Counted from the stretch's first letter, positions 16,516-25,971 are shown. The stretch: DNA of 64,000 nucleotides from Paenibacillus daejeonensis DSM 15491 (GCF_000378385.1 NZ_KB899668.1:112370-176369), one strand, 5' to 3'. The notes: generated by a model not told the origin, from the sequence alone. Translations and numbers: made by a program.

Positions 16516-18696
16516 CTAACGAACCGTTACCCGCACAGTGACTGTCTTGCCATCGAAGCGGGCACGGATGGTGGCTGAGCCTTTGCTGAGCGTTGTGATC
16601 GTACCGCCAGAGACTTCAGCAACTTTGTTGTTGCTGGTAGTCCAAGTAGCGGACGAGGTCACGTCTACGATTTTACCGGTATCATACTCGGCTTTGACGG
16701 TTACGGATTCTTTGGCTCCAATGGCGACACGCAGCGAGGAGCTGGAGATGGCCAGTTTTTTGAGTTTTGGCACAACCGTAATAGTGACCGATACACTCCT
16801 ATCCTGGTACGTTCCAATTAATAGCGTCGTGCCCTCATCCACGGCCCGCACGGAGCTTCCTTTAATAGTAGCAATTTTTTCGTTGGCCATACTCCAGTTC
16901 ATCTTGCTGCCGAGCGAAACGGTCTTGCCATTTTTATAAGTGCCTGTAACCTTGATGCTCTTGGAACGGCCAGGGTTGAGCTCAAGGGTCGAGGGGTCGA
17001 CGGTGAGCTTGACGATTTCTTCTTCAATTGTTACCCGGAAGGTAATCTTCTTGCCAAGATAGGTTCCAGTCAGATTAACGCGAGAAGCGATCAAACCTCG
17101 CAGCTTGTCATCGCGGACCAGCAGGTTAGGAGAGGAAACGCTCCAGTCGATCCGATCAGTTACGGTTTCATCTTCCCCGTTTTCATAGATGACTGTAACT
17201 GCAGGAAGACTGATTTCCTTGCCGGTAACTACACTCAGCGTCTCAATGTCACTTTGGAGAGCAAGCGGTTTGTCGTGAACGGACACCTTAACTTTTACTT
17301 GGCGACTGCCCAGAGCTGCGGTAAGGGTCGCCTCGCCCAGCTTGACCGGCTTCCATTTGCCATCTGCGATAGTAGCGATACTCTCGTCGCTGGAGGTCCA
17401 GGTGATGAGCTTGGAGATATTCTGGCTGTCCCCGGAGAGTGTAATGCCGGTTACTGCTGGTAGCTGCTGATCTTCTCCCACAAAGCCGTCCAGGACCGTT
17501 TTCTCGACGGAGATCGTCTTCATAGGTCCATACACGGTAACGTTGATGTCACGGCTCAAGCCTTTGTACGTCGCGGTGATTCGGGCAGTGCCGGCCGCTT
17601 TGGGACTGATTAGGCCCGAGCTGCTGACGGTGGCTACGAATACATTGGACGACGTCCACTCCGCCTGAGAGGTGATATCCAGACTATGGTCTGCTGTATC
17701 CGATACGCTGGCTTGAATCTGCACGGGTGCATCCTGCAGCTGAAGGTGCAGCTCTTTGTCACCGGAGAGAGTCATCGCCTGATGCGACGGGCGTACAACG
17801 ACGGTCAGGGTTTTGGTAATCCCTAGATGTGTCACGCTGATGGAGGTTGTACCAGAGCCCACCGGAGAGAGTACACCTTTCTCAACCGTTACCACATTTA
17901 CATTGCCGCTTTTCCATGTTGCTTCATTGGTAATGTCAATGCTCTCGCCAGTCTTGCGCTCGGCCGTGGCGGTGAGTTCCTTATCGCTGTCGCCGACCTT
18001 AAATTCCATAAGCCGGTCCGGACTGATGGCGATTGACTTATAGGGTGAGGTGACGGTCAATGTGACGGTTGCGGATAAGCCTTTGTGTTTTCCTGTAATC
18101 TTGACGGTCCCAGGATTGACCAGGGTGACAGTACCGTCAGCGTCAACGGTAGCTACGCCTGTACTGGAAGAACTCCAAGCTGCGTCGGAGGTCACATCTG
18201 TACGCGAACTTCCCTTAAGGGCGCTTAGGTCCAACTGCAGCTCTTCGCCGAGTTGAATATCAAGCTTATCGGACAACTCAGCCGAGCTGCCTCCACGGGT
18301 CAGAACGACTTTGTCATAGAGATACTCCGCAGATACAGAGATTAGGGCGGTGAATCCTTTGTAACGCGCTGTAATCTGGGCGCTGCCCGCTGAGACGGCT
18401 GTGAGCAGTCCTTTATCAACTTTAACGGTGGAGCTCTTGGATGAGGTCCAAGATGCTTCGGACGTCACGTCACGTAGCGAAGTGCTGCCTTCAACCTCAG
18501 CCCATAACTTCAGCAGTTCGGTATCGTCCTCTACATATAATATGAAGGGCGAGGGAACAGAGTCGAAGGAGATTCCTACAACTTTTTCTTCAGCCCCGGC
18601 GGCAGGGACGGGTAGACCGAGACAGAGTAAAGTAACTACGAGCATGGCTGAGAGCCAGGAACGCAAGGACCAACGATTGTGAAGCGCGTGCATCAT
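16516..18696 (-). CDS. Secreted multi-domain bacterial Ig-like (Big_2) protein
   Basis: 726 aa, exported: signal peptide about 1-35 ending at PAAGAEE. The rest is a row of about eight Ig-like modules of 80-90 residues. Each shows the Big_2 pattern: a hydrophobic strand, then WTSS or W-S-S, then VATV or IATI, then G-(S/T)-A-x-I(T). No SLH domain, LPXTG motif, lipobox or enzymatic domain is visible. It would be a fibrous extracellular protein, either released or held by a partner such as the SLH-only protein encoded next to it. The RBS GGAGGTAAATC fits the start at 18696; a second ATG is the next codon. The two minus-strand genes interrupt an otherwise + strand envelope block. Confidence 0.88.
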   Translation of the reverse strand: MMHALHNRWSLRSWLSAMLVVTLLCLGLPVPAAGAEEKVVGISFDSVPSPFILYVEDDTELLKLWAEVEGSTSLRDVTSEASWTSSKSSTVKVDKGLLTAVSAGSAQITARYKGFTALISVSAEYLYDKVVLTRGGSSAELSDKLDIQLGEELQLDLSALKGSSRTDVTSDAAWSSSSTGVATVDADGTVTLVNPGTVKITGKHKGLSATVTLTVTSPYKSIAISPDRLMEFKVGDSDKELTATAERKTGESIDITNEATWKSGNVNVVTVEKGVLSPVGSGTTSISVTHLGITKTLTVVVRPSHQAMTLSGDKELHLQLQDAPVQIQASVSDTADHSLDITSQAEWTSSNVFVATVSSSGLISPKAAGTARITATYKGLSRDINVTVYGPMKTISVEKTVLDGFVGEDQQLPAVTGITLSGDSQNISKLITWTSSDESIATIADGKWKPVKLGEATLTAALGSRQVKVKVSVHDKPLALQSDIETLSVVTGKEISLPAVTVIYENGEDETVTDRIDWSVSSPNLLVRDDKLRGLIASRVNLTGTYLGKKITFRVTIEEEIVKLTVDPSTLELNPGRSKSIKVTGTYKNGKTVSLGSKMNWSMANEKIATIKGSSVRAVDEGTTLLIGTYQDRSVSVTITVVPKLKKLAISSSSLRVAIGAKESVTVKAEYDTGKIVDVTSSATWTTSNNKVAEVSGGTITTLSKGSATIRARFDGKTVTVRVTVR

Positions 18697-18856
18697 GATT
18701 TACCTCCAAGCAGGGTTTGATTTTTTATCCAATAAAAACGGCTTTGCTTTCTTACTATAACGGCAATGTACTTCTCAAAATGAAGGGGAGATGGAAATTT
18801 GCGCAAATAAAAATTGGGTAAATGTCGATTGCATGAAAAAGAAAGACGCGAAAAAA

Positions 18857-18882
18857 AGCGGCTTTGGGGGACCAAAGTCGCT
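18857..18882. terminator. Hairpin with minus-strand T-run between divergent genes
   Basis: AGCGGCTTTGG and CCAAAGTCGCT pair with one mismatch around a 4-nt loop. Read on the minus strand it is followed by TTTTTTT (18851-18857), a canonical intrinsic terminator. It lies directly beside the -35 box of the next + strand gene and upstream of the Ig-like gene. Confidence 0.7.
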
Positions 18883-18883
18883 T

Positions 18884-18912
18884 TTGATTGTTTTGCGGCG
18901 GAGAGGTATAAT
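18884..18912 (+). promoter_or_regulatory. Sigma-A promoter of the CDP-alcohol phosphatidyltransferase gene
   Basis: TTGATT (18884-18889), a 17-bp spacer and a perfect TATAAT (18907-18912). The leader before the GTG start is about 27 nt. Confidence 0.8.
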
Positions 18913-18945
18913 AATGTAGATATAGAGAGTGAGGGGGTCGCTCGG

Positions 18946-19455
18946 GTGAATCTGCCGAATCTGTTAACGATGCTGAGGTTCGCGCTCATCCCCGTCTATA
19001 TTGCCGTATTTGCCAACGGCTACGTAGTCACCGCCTTTTTTATTATGGTGGGGGCAGGGGTGACCGATGTACTGGATGGTTATCTGGCAAGACGCAATGG
19101 ACAGGTAACCCGGCTCGGCATAATGCTGGACCCATTGGCGGACAAACTCATGCTAATCACTGTGTTTGTGTCCCTCGTCGTGGCGGGCATGATCTCATGG
19201 TGGGCAGCCATTGCCCTTTTGCTGCGAGATTTGGGGATGATTATCGTATCGGCCTATGTTCACTTTAAGGGCAAGCTGACCGTACCCTCCAATTGGATGG
19301 GCAAGCTGACAACCGTACTGCTCTACGTCGCAATAACCATGCTGTTTTTTGAGTGGTCTTACGGGGAACACATGTTATGGGTAGTCATTGTCTTCTCATA
19401 CATAACGACGGTTATGTATTTCAACCACTTTCGATCCCTTAACCGATCCCATTAA
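18946..19455 (+). CDS. CDP-alcohol phosphatidyltransferase (PgsA-like phospholipid synthase)
   Basis: Integral membrane enzyme of 169 aa. The CDP-alcohol phosphotransferase signature is complete: DVLDGYLARRNGQVTRLG then MLDPLADKLM, matching DGx2ARx8Gx3Dx3D. Members transfer a phosphatidyl group from CDP-diacylglycerol to glycerol-3-phosphate or another alcohol; the PgsA-like N-terminus NLPNLLTMLR points to phosphatidylglycerophosphate synthase, but the acceptor cannot be proved. About four or five transmembrane helices. GTG 18946 is chosen because GAGGGGG lies 8 bp upstream and the promoter lies within the longer open frame. Confidence 0.88.
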   Translation: MNLPNLLTMLRFALIPVYIAVFANGYVVTAFFIMVGAGVTDVLDGYLARRNGQVTRLGIMLDPLADKLMLITVFVSLVVAGMISWWAAIALLLRDLGMIIVSAYVHFKGKLTVPSNWMGKLTTVLLYVAITMLFFEWSYGEHMLWVVIVFSYITTVMYFNHFRSLNRSH

Positions 19456-19461
19456 AAGAAG

Positions 19462-19508
19462 AACCCGGCTGCCAGAGCGCTTCATGTCTCCAGCCGGCCG
19501 GGCTCTTT
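19462..19508 (+). terminator. Probable terminator after the phospholipid synthase gene
   Basis: CCGGCTG (19465-19471) and CAGCCGG (19491-19497) pair around a 19-nt loop; GGGCTCTTTAT follows. GC-rich with a short T-run, so termination efficiency is uncertain. Confidence 0.5.
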
Positions 19509-19554
19509 ATCTTAAACCTCCATGACTGCAGTTCATGAAGGGATGTCACTAGTG

Positions 19555-19583
19555 TTGACGTATTTACATCCTTTTATTACATA
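19555..19583 (+). promoter_or_regulatory. Possible sigma-A promoter of fabZ
   Basis: TTGACG (19555-19560), 17 bp and TACATA (19578-19583). The -35 box is good, the -10 weak. It lies in the AT-rich gap immediately before fabZ. Confidence 0.4.
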
Positions 19584-19639
19584 TGCAATAGACTTTTTGA
19601 ACACGTATTATGTGGAAATATAGAAAGGAGCATGAATTG

Positions 19640-20071
19640 ATGTTGGATATTAATCAAATTCAAGAAATTATTCCGCACCGCCCGCCATTTTTGCTGGTTG
19701 ACCGGATATTGGAACTGGAGGACGGTGTGCGTGCAGTAGGCCTCAAAAACGTCACCATGAACGAACCTTTTTTCACCGGACATTTTCCGGGCCATCCCGT
19801 CATGCCTGGCGTGCTCATCGTGGAGGCACTGGCACAGGTAGGTGCGGTCGCCATTTTGAATGTTGAAGCGAATAAGGGCAAGCTGGCCTTTTTTGCAGGT
19901 ATTGATGGGGTGCGGTTCCGCGGTCAGGTCGTGCCAGGGGATACACTAACACTTGAGGTGGTCATTACCCGGCTCAAAGGCACAATCGGAAAAGGACAAG
20001 CAACTGCACGCGTGGGCGAAAAAGTGGTCGCGGAAGGTGAGCTGATGTTTGCTCTTTCAAGTAAGGGGTAA
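19640..20071 (+). CDS. fabZ: 3-hydroxyacyl-[acyl-carrier-protein] dehydratase FabZ
   Basis: Cytoplasmic hotdog-fold enzyme of type II fatty acid synthesis that removes water from beta-hydroxyacyl-ACP. Length 143 aa from ATG 19640, which sits 9 bp after AAGGAG; an in-frame ATG at 19610 lacks a ribosome site. The catalytic segment [19 protein letters not shown] (about 49-67) supplies the active His and Glu, and the N-terminal [13 protein letters not shown] is the family hallmark. Head of a probable envelope operon with the phosphohexomutase gene 48 bp downstream. Confidence 0.95.
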   Translation: MLDINQIQEIIPHRPPFLLVDRILELEDGVRAVGLKNVTMNEPFFTGHFPGHPVMPGVLIVEALAQVGAVAILNVEANKGKLAFFAGIDGVRFRGQVVPGDTLTLEVVITRLKGTIGKGQATARVGEKVVAEGELMFALSSKG

Positions 20072-20119
20072 AATCGTCTGTATACGTAAGAATACATATT
20101 CGGAAAAGAGGTTGAGAGG

Positions 20120-21829
20120 ATGACGGAAAACGTACTGGCAGCGGCACAATATAAGGCTTGGCTGCATGATGAACTTATCGATGATGCCACGAAACAGGAG
20201 CTGCGCGCCCTCGAAGATAATGCCAAAGAAATTGAGGATCGCTTCTATCGCGAGTTGGAATTCGGTACGGGAGGCCTGCGTGGCGTTATGGGCGCGGGCA
20301 CAAACCGAATGAATGCTTATACGGTGGGCAAGGCTACACAAGGTCTGGCTAACTGGCTATTATCCCAGTCGGACAAGCCGTCGGTTGTCATTGCACATGA
20401 CTCCCGCAATCAGTCGCCGGAATTTACGATGCACGCGGCTCAAGTGCTGGCAGGCAACGGAATCATCACGTATCTATTCCGGTCGCTGCGTCCGACACCT
20501 CAACTCTCCTATGCTGTGCGAGCGCTTGGTGCTCAAGGCGGCATTGTCATTACGGCCAGTCATAACCCGCCAGAGTATAACGGCTACAAAGTCTATGGCA
20601 ACGATGGCTGCCAATTGGTCCCGTATGATGCCGAGCAAGTCATCGCCTCTATCAAGAAAATTGACGGATTCGGCGAGATCCGTCGGACGTCGCAGGAGGA
20701 AGCAGAGGCTGCCGGTCTAATCCGCTGGCTGGATGAGTCGGCGGATGACCAATTTACCGATACGGTGGTTTCGGCCAGTCCGAATCTTCAGTTGCTTCAA
20801 GAACGTCTCGGCAGCCAGGTGAACATCGTGTTTACCCCACTGCATGGAACAGGCAATCTGCCGATTCGCGAGGTGCTGCGCAAGGCGGGATTCACCCAAG
20901 TGCATATTGTGGAGGAGCAGGAACAGCCAGACGGCTATTTCAGTACCGTCAAGTCACCGAATCCAGAGGAACGCGAGGCATTCACGCTCGCCATCAAGCT
21001 GGCAGAGGAGAAGCAGGCAGACCTTATTATCGGAACTGACCCGGACTGCGACCGGATGGGGGCTGTCGTCAAGAACAAGCAAGGTGAATTTGTCGTGCTT
21101 AGCGGCAACCAGTCTGGCGCTATCATGGTTCACTACTTGCTAAGCCAGCTTCAGGAACAAGGCAAACTGCCGGACAACGGTGTTGTGGTCAAAACAATTG
21201 TGACAAGCGAGATGGGGGCAGACATTGCCCGTCACTATGGCGCAGAGGTGGTCAATACACTGACCGGCTTCAAATATATTGGAGAGAAAATGACCGAGTA
21301 CGAGCGTACAGGGGAGCACAGCTTCCTGTTCGGTTATGAAGAGAGCTACGGCTATCTGACTGGTACGTATGCGCGGGATAAGGACGCTGTCGTTGCTTCG
21401 CTGCTAATCAGTGAAGCTGCCGCTTATTATAAAGCGCAAGGCAAGACGCTGTATGATGTGCTGTTGGAGCTATACGAACAATTCGGTTATTATCAGGAGC
21501 ATCTGGAGTCACGCACGCTTAAAGGTGTGGATGGCGTCCAGCAGATCGCTGCCATTATGGAAGACTGGCGTCATCATGCGCCACAGACCATCGCTGGATC
21601 GACAGTAGCTGAGCTGCAGGATTACCTGCCGGGTCTGAATGGCCTGCCGCCGGAGAACGTGCTGAAGTTCATCCTGGCAGATGGCTCCTGGTTCTGCCTG
21701 CGGCCGTCAGGCACAGAGCCGAAAATCAAGGTGTATTTCGCCGTTCGCGGCTCATCCCAGCAAGAGGCCGCCGCAGCGATCACCAAGCTGACGTCTGAGG
21801 TTATGGCCCGGGTGGACAACCAAGCTTAA
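20120..21829 (+). CDS. pgcA: Phosphoglucomutase / phosphomannomutase
   Basis: Alpha-D-phosphohexomutase of 569 aa interconverting hexose 1- and 6-phosphates, feeding UDP-glucose and wall polymer synthesis. Motifs: ELEFGTGGLRGVMGAGTNRM, the catalytic phosphoserine loop TASHNPPEYNGYKVYG, the metal-binding loop GTDPDCDRMG, the sugar-binding GYEESYGYL and the phosphate-binding LRPSGTEPKIKVY near the C-terminus. Size and motifs fit the PgcA-type enzyme of Bacillus. RBS AAAAGAGGTTGAGAGG. Thirteen bases separate it from the DUF5693 gene. Confidence 0.93.
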   Translation: MTENVLAAAQYKAWLHDELIDDATKQELRALEDNAKEIEDRFYRELEFGTGGLRGVMGAGTNRMNAYTVGKATQGLANWLLSQSDKPSVVIAHDSRNQSPEFTMHAAQVLAGNGIITYLFRSLRPTPQLSYAVRALGAQGGIVITASHNPPEYNGYKVYGNDGCQLVPYDAEQVIASIKKIDGFGEIRRTSQEEAEAAGLIRWLDESADDQFTDTVVSASPNLQLLQERLGSQVNIVFTPLHGTGNLPIREVLRKAGFTQVHIVEEQEQPDGYFSTVKSPNPEEREAFTLAIKLAEEKQADLIIGTDPDCDRMGAVVKNKQGEFVVLSGNQSGAIMVHYLLSQLQEQGKLPDNGVVVKTIVTSEMGADIARHYGAEVVNTLTGFKYIGEKMTEYERTGEHSFLFGYEESYGYLTGTYARDKDAVVASLLISEAAAYYKAQGKTLYDVLLELYEQFGYYQEHLESRTLKGVDGVQQIAAIMEDWRHHAPQTIAGSTVAELQDYLPGLNGLPPENVLKFILADGSWFCLRPSGTEPKIKVYFAVRGSSQQEAAAAITKLTSEVMARVDNQA

Positions 21830-21842
21830 GGAGTGGACTTTT

Positions 21843-23969
21843 GTGCAATCGATCCAACTGTGGAGCCGCAGGGCCCGCATCGTATTATGGGGACTTGTGA
21901 TCGCAGGACTCCTCGCGGCTATGCCGCTTGGGTATATGCGTTATCAGATGGAGCAGACATCCAAGCAAGTGGAGTTTGTGTATAATTACCGTGACCTGGT
22001 GCAGATTGCGAGCTTCCAGGCGAGACCGCAGGATTTTATTGACGAACAGCTGGAGCGAATGCAGGATGCCGGCATTGGCACGATGGCGATTTTTGAATCC
22101 ACGCTTGAGGAACTGAGCTGGAACCACCGTCTGTCGCTATACAGCTCGGCGCAGATGGCTGAGCTGCAAGGCGAGCCGGCTCCGCTTAATGAGAACTTTA
22201 CGTATATTTTGTTTGCGAATGAAGAGGCACAGTCTGCACTTGGTCCGATGATCGAGAGCACCATGGGCAGCGGGGAAATTGCATTCCGGCCTTATTCGTA
22301 CGAGGGTCTGGATGGACTTGTGATTGAGACGCCACTTGAGGATGCGACGGCCAAGACGATGCTGCCCGATCCCCTTACGATTCAAGATCTTCATGATCGT
22401 GGCTTTCAGCTGCTGCCGCGACTGTCTGACCGCATGAAGCCTTATGACCATGACCTGACGGATAGTATCTTGGGCTGGTTACACGACTTGGGTGTGAAGC
22501 GGATTCTATTTGATGGCGATGCAGTCAAAGGGTTTGGCGACCATGCAACCGATGGCAGTTTGAATTCGATGGCGGAGCTTCTGAAAAAGTACGATATTGG
22601 CATTGTGGCGATCGAGAACCTTCGCACCATGCAGAAGGGCTTCCAGACGCTCGCTTACAACATCGATTACAATGTTGTTCGTCTCTATTCACTATCTGCG
22701 CTGGATGCAGGACGCTTGTCGCCGGAAACGATCGCCGATCGCTTCCAACTGGCAGGCAAGGACCGCAATATTCGTATGTTCTACATTAATGGACAGCCAT
22801 TGCGCAGCTCGGAACGGGGAGGAATTGTTCATTCCCTTGATAATATCTACGAGTCCTTAGCTGGCAACGAAGATACGCCGGGCGCTATCAAGCTATTGGA
22901 GGATGTAGGCTACACGAATGGTACAGCCCAAGCCTTTGATTACAACTATGAGCCTGGATCGTGGATGAAAATCCTGAAGGGCGTCGTAGCACTCGGTGCC
23001 ATTGCGATCATCGCGTTATTGATTGGTGCGTTTATCCCGGTTCTGCTCTTGCCTGTTTTCCTGCTGGGTCTACTGGGCAGTGCAGGATTGTATGTCCTCT
23101 CACCGGCAGTGCTCGAGCAGGGGCTGGCACTTGGCGCTGGTATTGCTGCACCTACACTGGCACTAATCTGGGCCTTCAGCCGCATCCGCAAGCATACGGA
23201 GGGCGACCGCCGGATCGTTGGCGGCGACTGGGATAGTCAAGACGCCAAGAACGGCAGTGGCATGTTCGGCGGCAAATGGGTGTTCCCTGAGCTTGGCAAG
23301 GGCCGCCGATTGACGATGGCTGCCGGCCTGTATGTTCTGACGGCTGTCATTTCGTTCATTGGCGTCCCGTTGGTATTTGGCTTGCTGAACAATGTTACCT
23401 ACAGTCTGGTGCTCCAACAATACCGTGGCGTCAGTCTGCTGCATCTGGCTCCAATTGCTTTAGTGGGACTGTATGTCTTCCTGTATTCCGGACTGTCACC
23501 GCTCGATAATCTGCGTCGCTTGCTGCGGTTGCAGATCACAGTGCTATGGGTGGTTGTGGCAGGCATTCTGGGTGTCGTCGGGATGTACTATCTCTCACGT
23601 ACCGGCAATGCCGGTTCGGTTACCAGTCTGGAATTAACGATCCGCAGCGTGCTTGAAGGCACATTCGGCGTGCGGCCGCGGTTCAAGGAATTTATGTTTG
23701 CCCATCCTTTATTTTTGCTGGGGCTGTTTCTGGCGCTTCGATACCGTGCGGCCTGGGTACTAATAATTGTAGCTTCGATTGGGCAACTTTCTATTGTAGA
23801 TACGTTTGCACATATTCATACTCCGCTCTATATCTCGTTCATCCGCGTCATCCTGGGCCTGGGCCTTGGCGCTCTGATCGGGCTCGTGATGATCGGCGTG
23901 TGGCAGATCGCGGAAGGAGTATGGCGCAGATGGGTATACCCGCTAATCACAAAAAGACGTTCCGTCTAG
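21843..23969 (+). CDS. DUF5693 family multi-pass membrane protein
   Basis: Protein of 708 aa. An N-terminal transmembrane helix (about 10-30), a soluble extracytoplasmic region of about 340 residues, then about eight transmembrane helices (from about 375 to the end). The soluble part has TIM-barrel-like repeats (FDGDAVKGFG, VVRLYSLSALDAG) but I see no catalytic motif. It resembles DUF5693 proteins that commonly sit just upstream of csaB in Paenibacillus. A membrane enzyme for wall-polymer assembly is a guess from context. GTG start after AAGGAGTGG. Its end overlaps the start of csaB by 40 bp. Confidence 0.82.
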   Translation: MQSIQLWSRRARIVLWGLVIAGLLAAMPLGYMRYQMEQTSKQVEFVYNYRDLVQIASFQARPQDFIDEQLERMQDAGIGTMAIFESTLEELSWNHRLSLYSSAQMAELQGEPAPLNENFTYILFANEEAQSALGPMIESTMGSGEIAFRPYSYEGLDGLVIETPLEDATAKTMLPDPLTIQDLHDRGFQLLPRLSDRMKPYDHDLTDSILGWLHDLGVKRILFDGDAVKGFGDHATDGSLNSMAELLKKYDIGIVAIENLRTMQKGFQTLAYNIDYNVVRLYSLSALDAGRLSPETIADRFQLAGKDRNIRMFYINGQPLRSSERGGIVHSLDNIYESLAGNEDTPGAIKLLEDVGYTNGTAQAFDYNYEPGSWMKILKGVVALGAIAIIALLIGAFIPVLLLPVFLLGLLGSAGLYVLSPAVLEQGLALGAGIAAPTLALIWAFSRIRKHTEGDRRIVGGDWDSQDAKNGSGMFGGKWVFPELGKGRRLTMAAGLYVLTAVISFIGVPLVFGLLNNVTYSLVLQQYRGVSLLHLAPIALVGLYVFLYSGLSPLDNLRRLLRLQITVLWVVVAGILGVVGMYYLSRTGNAGSVTSLELTIRSVLEGTFGVRPRFKEFMFAHPLFLLGLFLALRYRAAWVLIIVASIGQLSIVDTFAHIHTPLYISFIRVILGLGLGALIGLVMIGVWQIAEGVWRRWVYPLITKRRSV

Positions 23970-25078
23970 TCCTGTCGGGCTATTACGGATTCCGCAACAG
24001 CGGCGACGAAGCGGTGCTGAAATCCATTCTGCTGGCCTTGGAAACAGCTGCTGAGGAATCGGACATTCGCATTGAGCCCATCGTCCTGTCCATTGATCCG
24101 GTCTCGACCCGGGAGATGTATGGCGTGGATGCCAGGCACCGTATGCGTCCGGCAGAGGTGATGGCTGCGCTGCGCGAGAGTGACGGACTGATTAGCGGCG
24201 GGGGCAGCTTGCTGCAGGATGCGACCGGTGCGAAGACCATCCCCTATTATGCGGGAGTGCTCAAGCTGGCTCAGATCCTGGGTAAGCCGACCTTTATCTA
24301 CTCCCAAGGCATAGGGCCGGTTAACCGCCGTTGGATGGATCCGATGATCCGCCACGTCATGAGACGGAGTGCCTACGTGAGTGTGCGAGATCCGGAGTCG
24401 GCCGACCTGTTGGGACGGATGGGCGTTGACCGTTCACGGATTGAGGTTGTACCGGATCCCGTGATGGCGATGCCGTTGCCTGACCAGGCAGAGGTGGTCG
24501 GGGCCAGCGAGCCTGTAGCAGGAGCGGAACGTGTACCTGTGGTGGGCGTTTCCTTGCGATACTGGCGCAAAGACCGACAGGATTTGGACCGGGCAGCAGA
24601 AGCTCTGGCTATACTGGCCAGGAGCAGGGAAGTGCGATTACGCTTCCTGCCCTTCCATACACCAGACGATGCGGAAGCATCCACCTATGTGATGGAGCGG
24701 CTGGGAGCGATCGGCAACTCCACTGCGGAGTTGGTTTCTCTCGGAGAAGACCCGCAGCAGATGCTGCTTACGGTGAGCAGCTGCGATCTTTTGATCGGTA
24801 TGCGTCTGCACGCCCTGATCTACGCGGCCAACCAATCGGTACCGATGCTGGGCCTATCCTATGACCCTAAGATCGATCAATTTCTTGGACGATTGGGTCT
24901 GCGGGCAATCGGAACAACGGATACCCTGGATCCGGATGCTATGGCCACTGCTGCTGTCGAACTGCTGGACAACGGCGAGGTATGGCGCGCACGGCACGCG
25001 GATGCAATTGAAGCATTACGGAGCCAAGCGTTGCTGCCCGCGCAACAAATTGTGCGGCTAATACGTCAAATTCAGTAA
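23930..25078 (+). CDS. csaB: Polysaccharide pyruvyl transferase CsaB
   Basis: Adds a ketal pyruvate to ManNAc residues of the secondary cell wall polymer, the modification that SLH domains recognise. 382 aa from ATG 23930, 10 bp after AAGGAG; the earlier ATG at 23921 touches the ribosome site. Family hallmarks are LSGYYGFRNSGDEAVL at the N-terminus, SGGGSLLQDATG, the YSQGIGP segment and LIGMRLHALIYAAN near the C-terminus. The start lies inside the DUF5693 gene, so translation is coupled. Five of the surface proteins in this window carry SLH domains and should depend on it. Confidence 0.95.
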   Translation: MGIPANHKKTFRLVLSGYYGFRNSGDEAVLKSILLALETAAEESDIRIEPIVLSIDPVSTREMYGVDARHRMRPAEVMAALRESDGLISGGGSLLQDATGAKTIPYYAGVLKLAQILGKPTFIYSQGIGPVNRRWMDPMIRHVMRRSAYVSVRDPESADLLGRMGVDRSRIEVVPDPVMAMPLPDQAEVVGASEPVAGAERVPVVGVSLRYWRKDRQDLDRAAEALAILARSREVRLRFLPFHTPDDAEASTYVMERLGAIGNSTAELVSLGEDPQQMLLTVSSCDLLIGMRLHALIYAANQSVPMLGLSYDPKIDQFLGRLGLRAIGTTDTLDPDAMATAAVELLDNGEVWRARHADAIEALRSQALLPAQQIVRLIRQIQ

Positions 25079-25119
25079 GGCAGTGAAGCGAAGAAGCTGT
25101 AATCGGATGAAGAGGGTGA

Positions 25120-25932
25120 ATGAAAGGCATGACTGTGACAGTCCATGAGAAGCGACAGGCGCAAGCGGCCCCAGTACCTGAGGTACCGGTGGTACCGATG
25201 TACGGAATGTCCTTCTCTCGAATGAATATGAAAGATACCGTGCGTTATCTGACCGAGGCAATTGAGCAGCGTCGGACGACGCAGGTCATTACTGGCAATC
25301 CCATCATGATTATGACGGCCTTGGAGAATCCGGTGTTTCACCGGGCGATGCGTGAAGCCGAGCTGTTGGTGCCCGACGGTGCAGGTGCCGTATGGGCAGC
25401 GAATTATGTAGGGATGCCGGTAGCCGAGCGAGTAGCCGGGTTTGATCTGTTGCATGAGCTGCTGCATGTCGGAGAGCAGAAGCGCTGGTCAGTTTTCCTG
25501 CTGGGAACGACCCAGGAGGTCATTGACGAAGCAGCCGACAGGCTGAAGCGTCAGTATCCGCTGGTGCGGTTCATTGGCACCCATCACGGATTTTTCGGAG
25601 ATGATGAGGATGCGGAGGTTATTGCCAAGATAAGGGAAGCTGATCCGGACATGCTGTTTGTGGCACGCGGGGTGCATAATCAGGAGCCTTGGATAGCCAA
25701 GCACAAGCAAGCGCTCGGCGTTCCGGTTATGATGGGGATCGGTGGTAGTCTGGATGTTATTGCCGGCAAGCTGAAGCGGGCCCCGCTATTCATGCAGCGT
25801 CTTGGGTTGGAATGGCTTTATCGCCTCATGTTGCAGCCTTCTCGGATCGGAAGAATGCTGGCTTTGCCCAAATTCGTGATTAAAGTGATGCGCGACCGCG
25901 AAAACGTGACAAAAGAATATCCAACCCCGTGA
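25120..25932 (+). CDS. tagA: WecG/TagA/CpsF-family glycosyltransferase
   Basis: GT26 enzyme of 270 aa that adds N-acetylmannosamine to lipid-linked GlcNAc in teichoic acid or secondary-wall-polymer synthesis, at the inner face of the membrane. Family motifs are TGNPIMIMTALENPVF, LLVPDGAGAVWAAN, FLLGTTQEVIDEAA and ARGVHNQEPW. It lies between csaB and tagO, giving the full linkage-unit route (TagO, then TagA, then CsaB pyruvylation). ATG 25120 follows GAAGAGGGTGA closely; ATG 25129 is an alternative. Confidence 0.92.
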   Translation: MKGMTVTVHEKRQAQAAPVPEVPVVPMYGMSFSRMNMKDTVRYLTEAIEQRRTTQVITGNPIMIMTALENPVFHRAMREAELLVPDGAGAVWAANYVGMPVAERVAGFDLLHELLHVGEQKRWSVFLLGTTQEVIDEAADRLKRQYPLVRFIGTHHGFFGDDEDAEVIAKIREADPDMLFVARGVHNQEPWIAKHKQALGVPVMMGIGGSLDVIAGKLKRAPLFMQRLGLEWLYRLMLQPSRIGRMLALPKFVIKVMRDRENVTKEYPTP

Positions 25933-25965
25933 AAATTCTGTGAAAATGCTGAAAATCGGTTAAAA
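25933..25965 (+). repeat. Short direct repeats of TGAAAAT before the tagO promoter
   Basis: Three spaced copies (GTGAAAATTCT, GTGAAAATGCT, CTGAAAATCGG) at 10-11-bp intervals, so on one helical face, lie just upstream of the -35 box. This spacing could suit an activator, but no known operator is recognised. Confidence 0.45.
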
Positions 25966-25971
25966 ATGGAG

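Noticed and set aside
16516-18696. Regular repeats that could suggest a CRISPR array
   Set aside because: They are diverged 240-270-bp protein-coding repeats of Ig-like modules, without short identical repeats.
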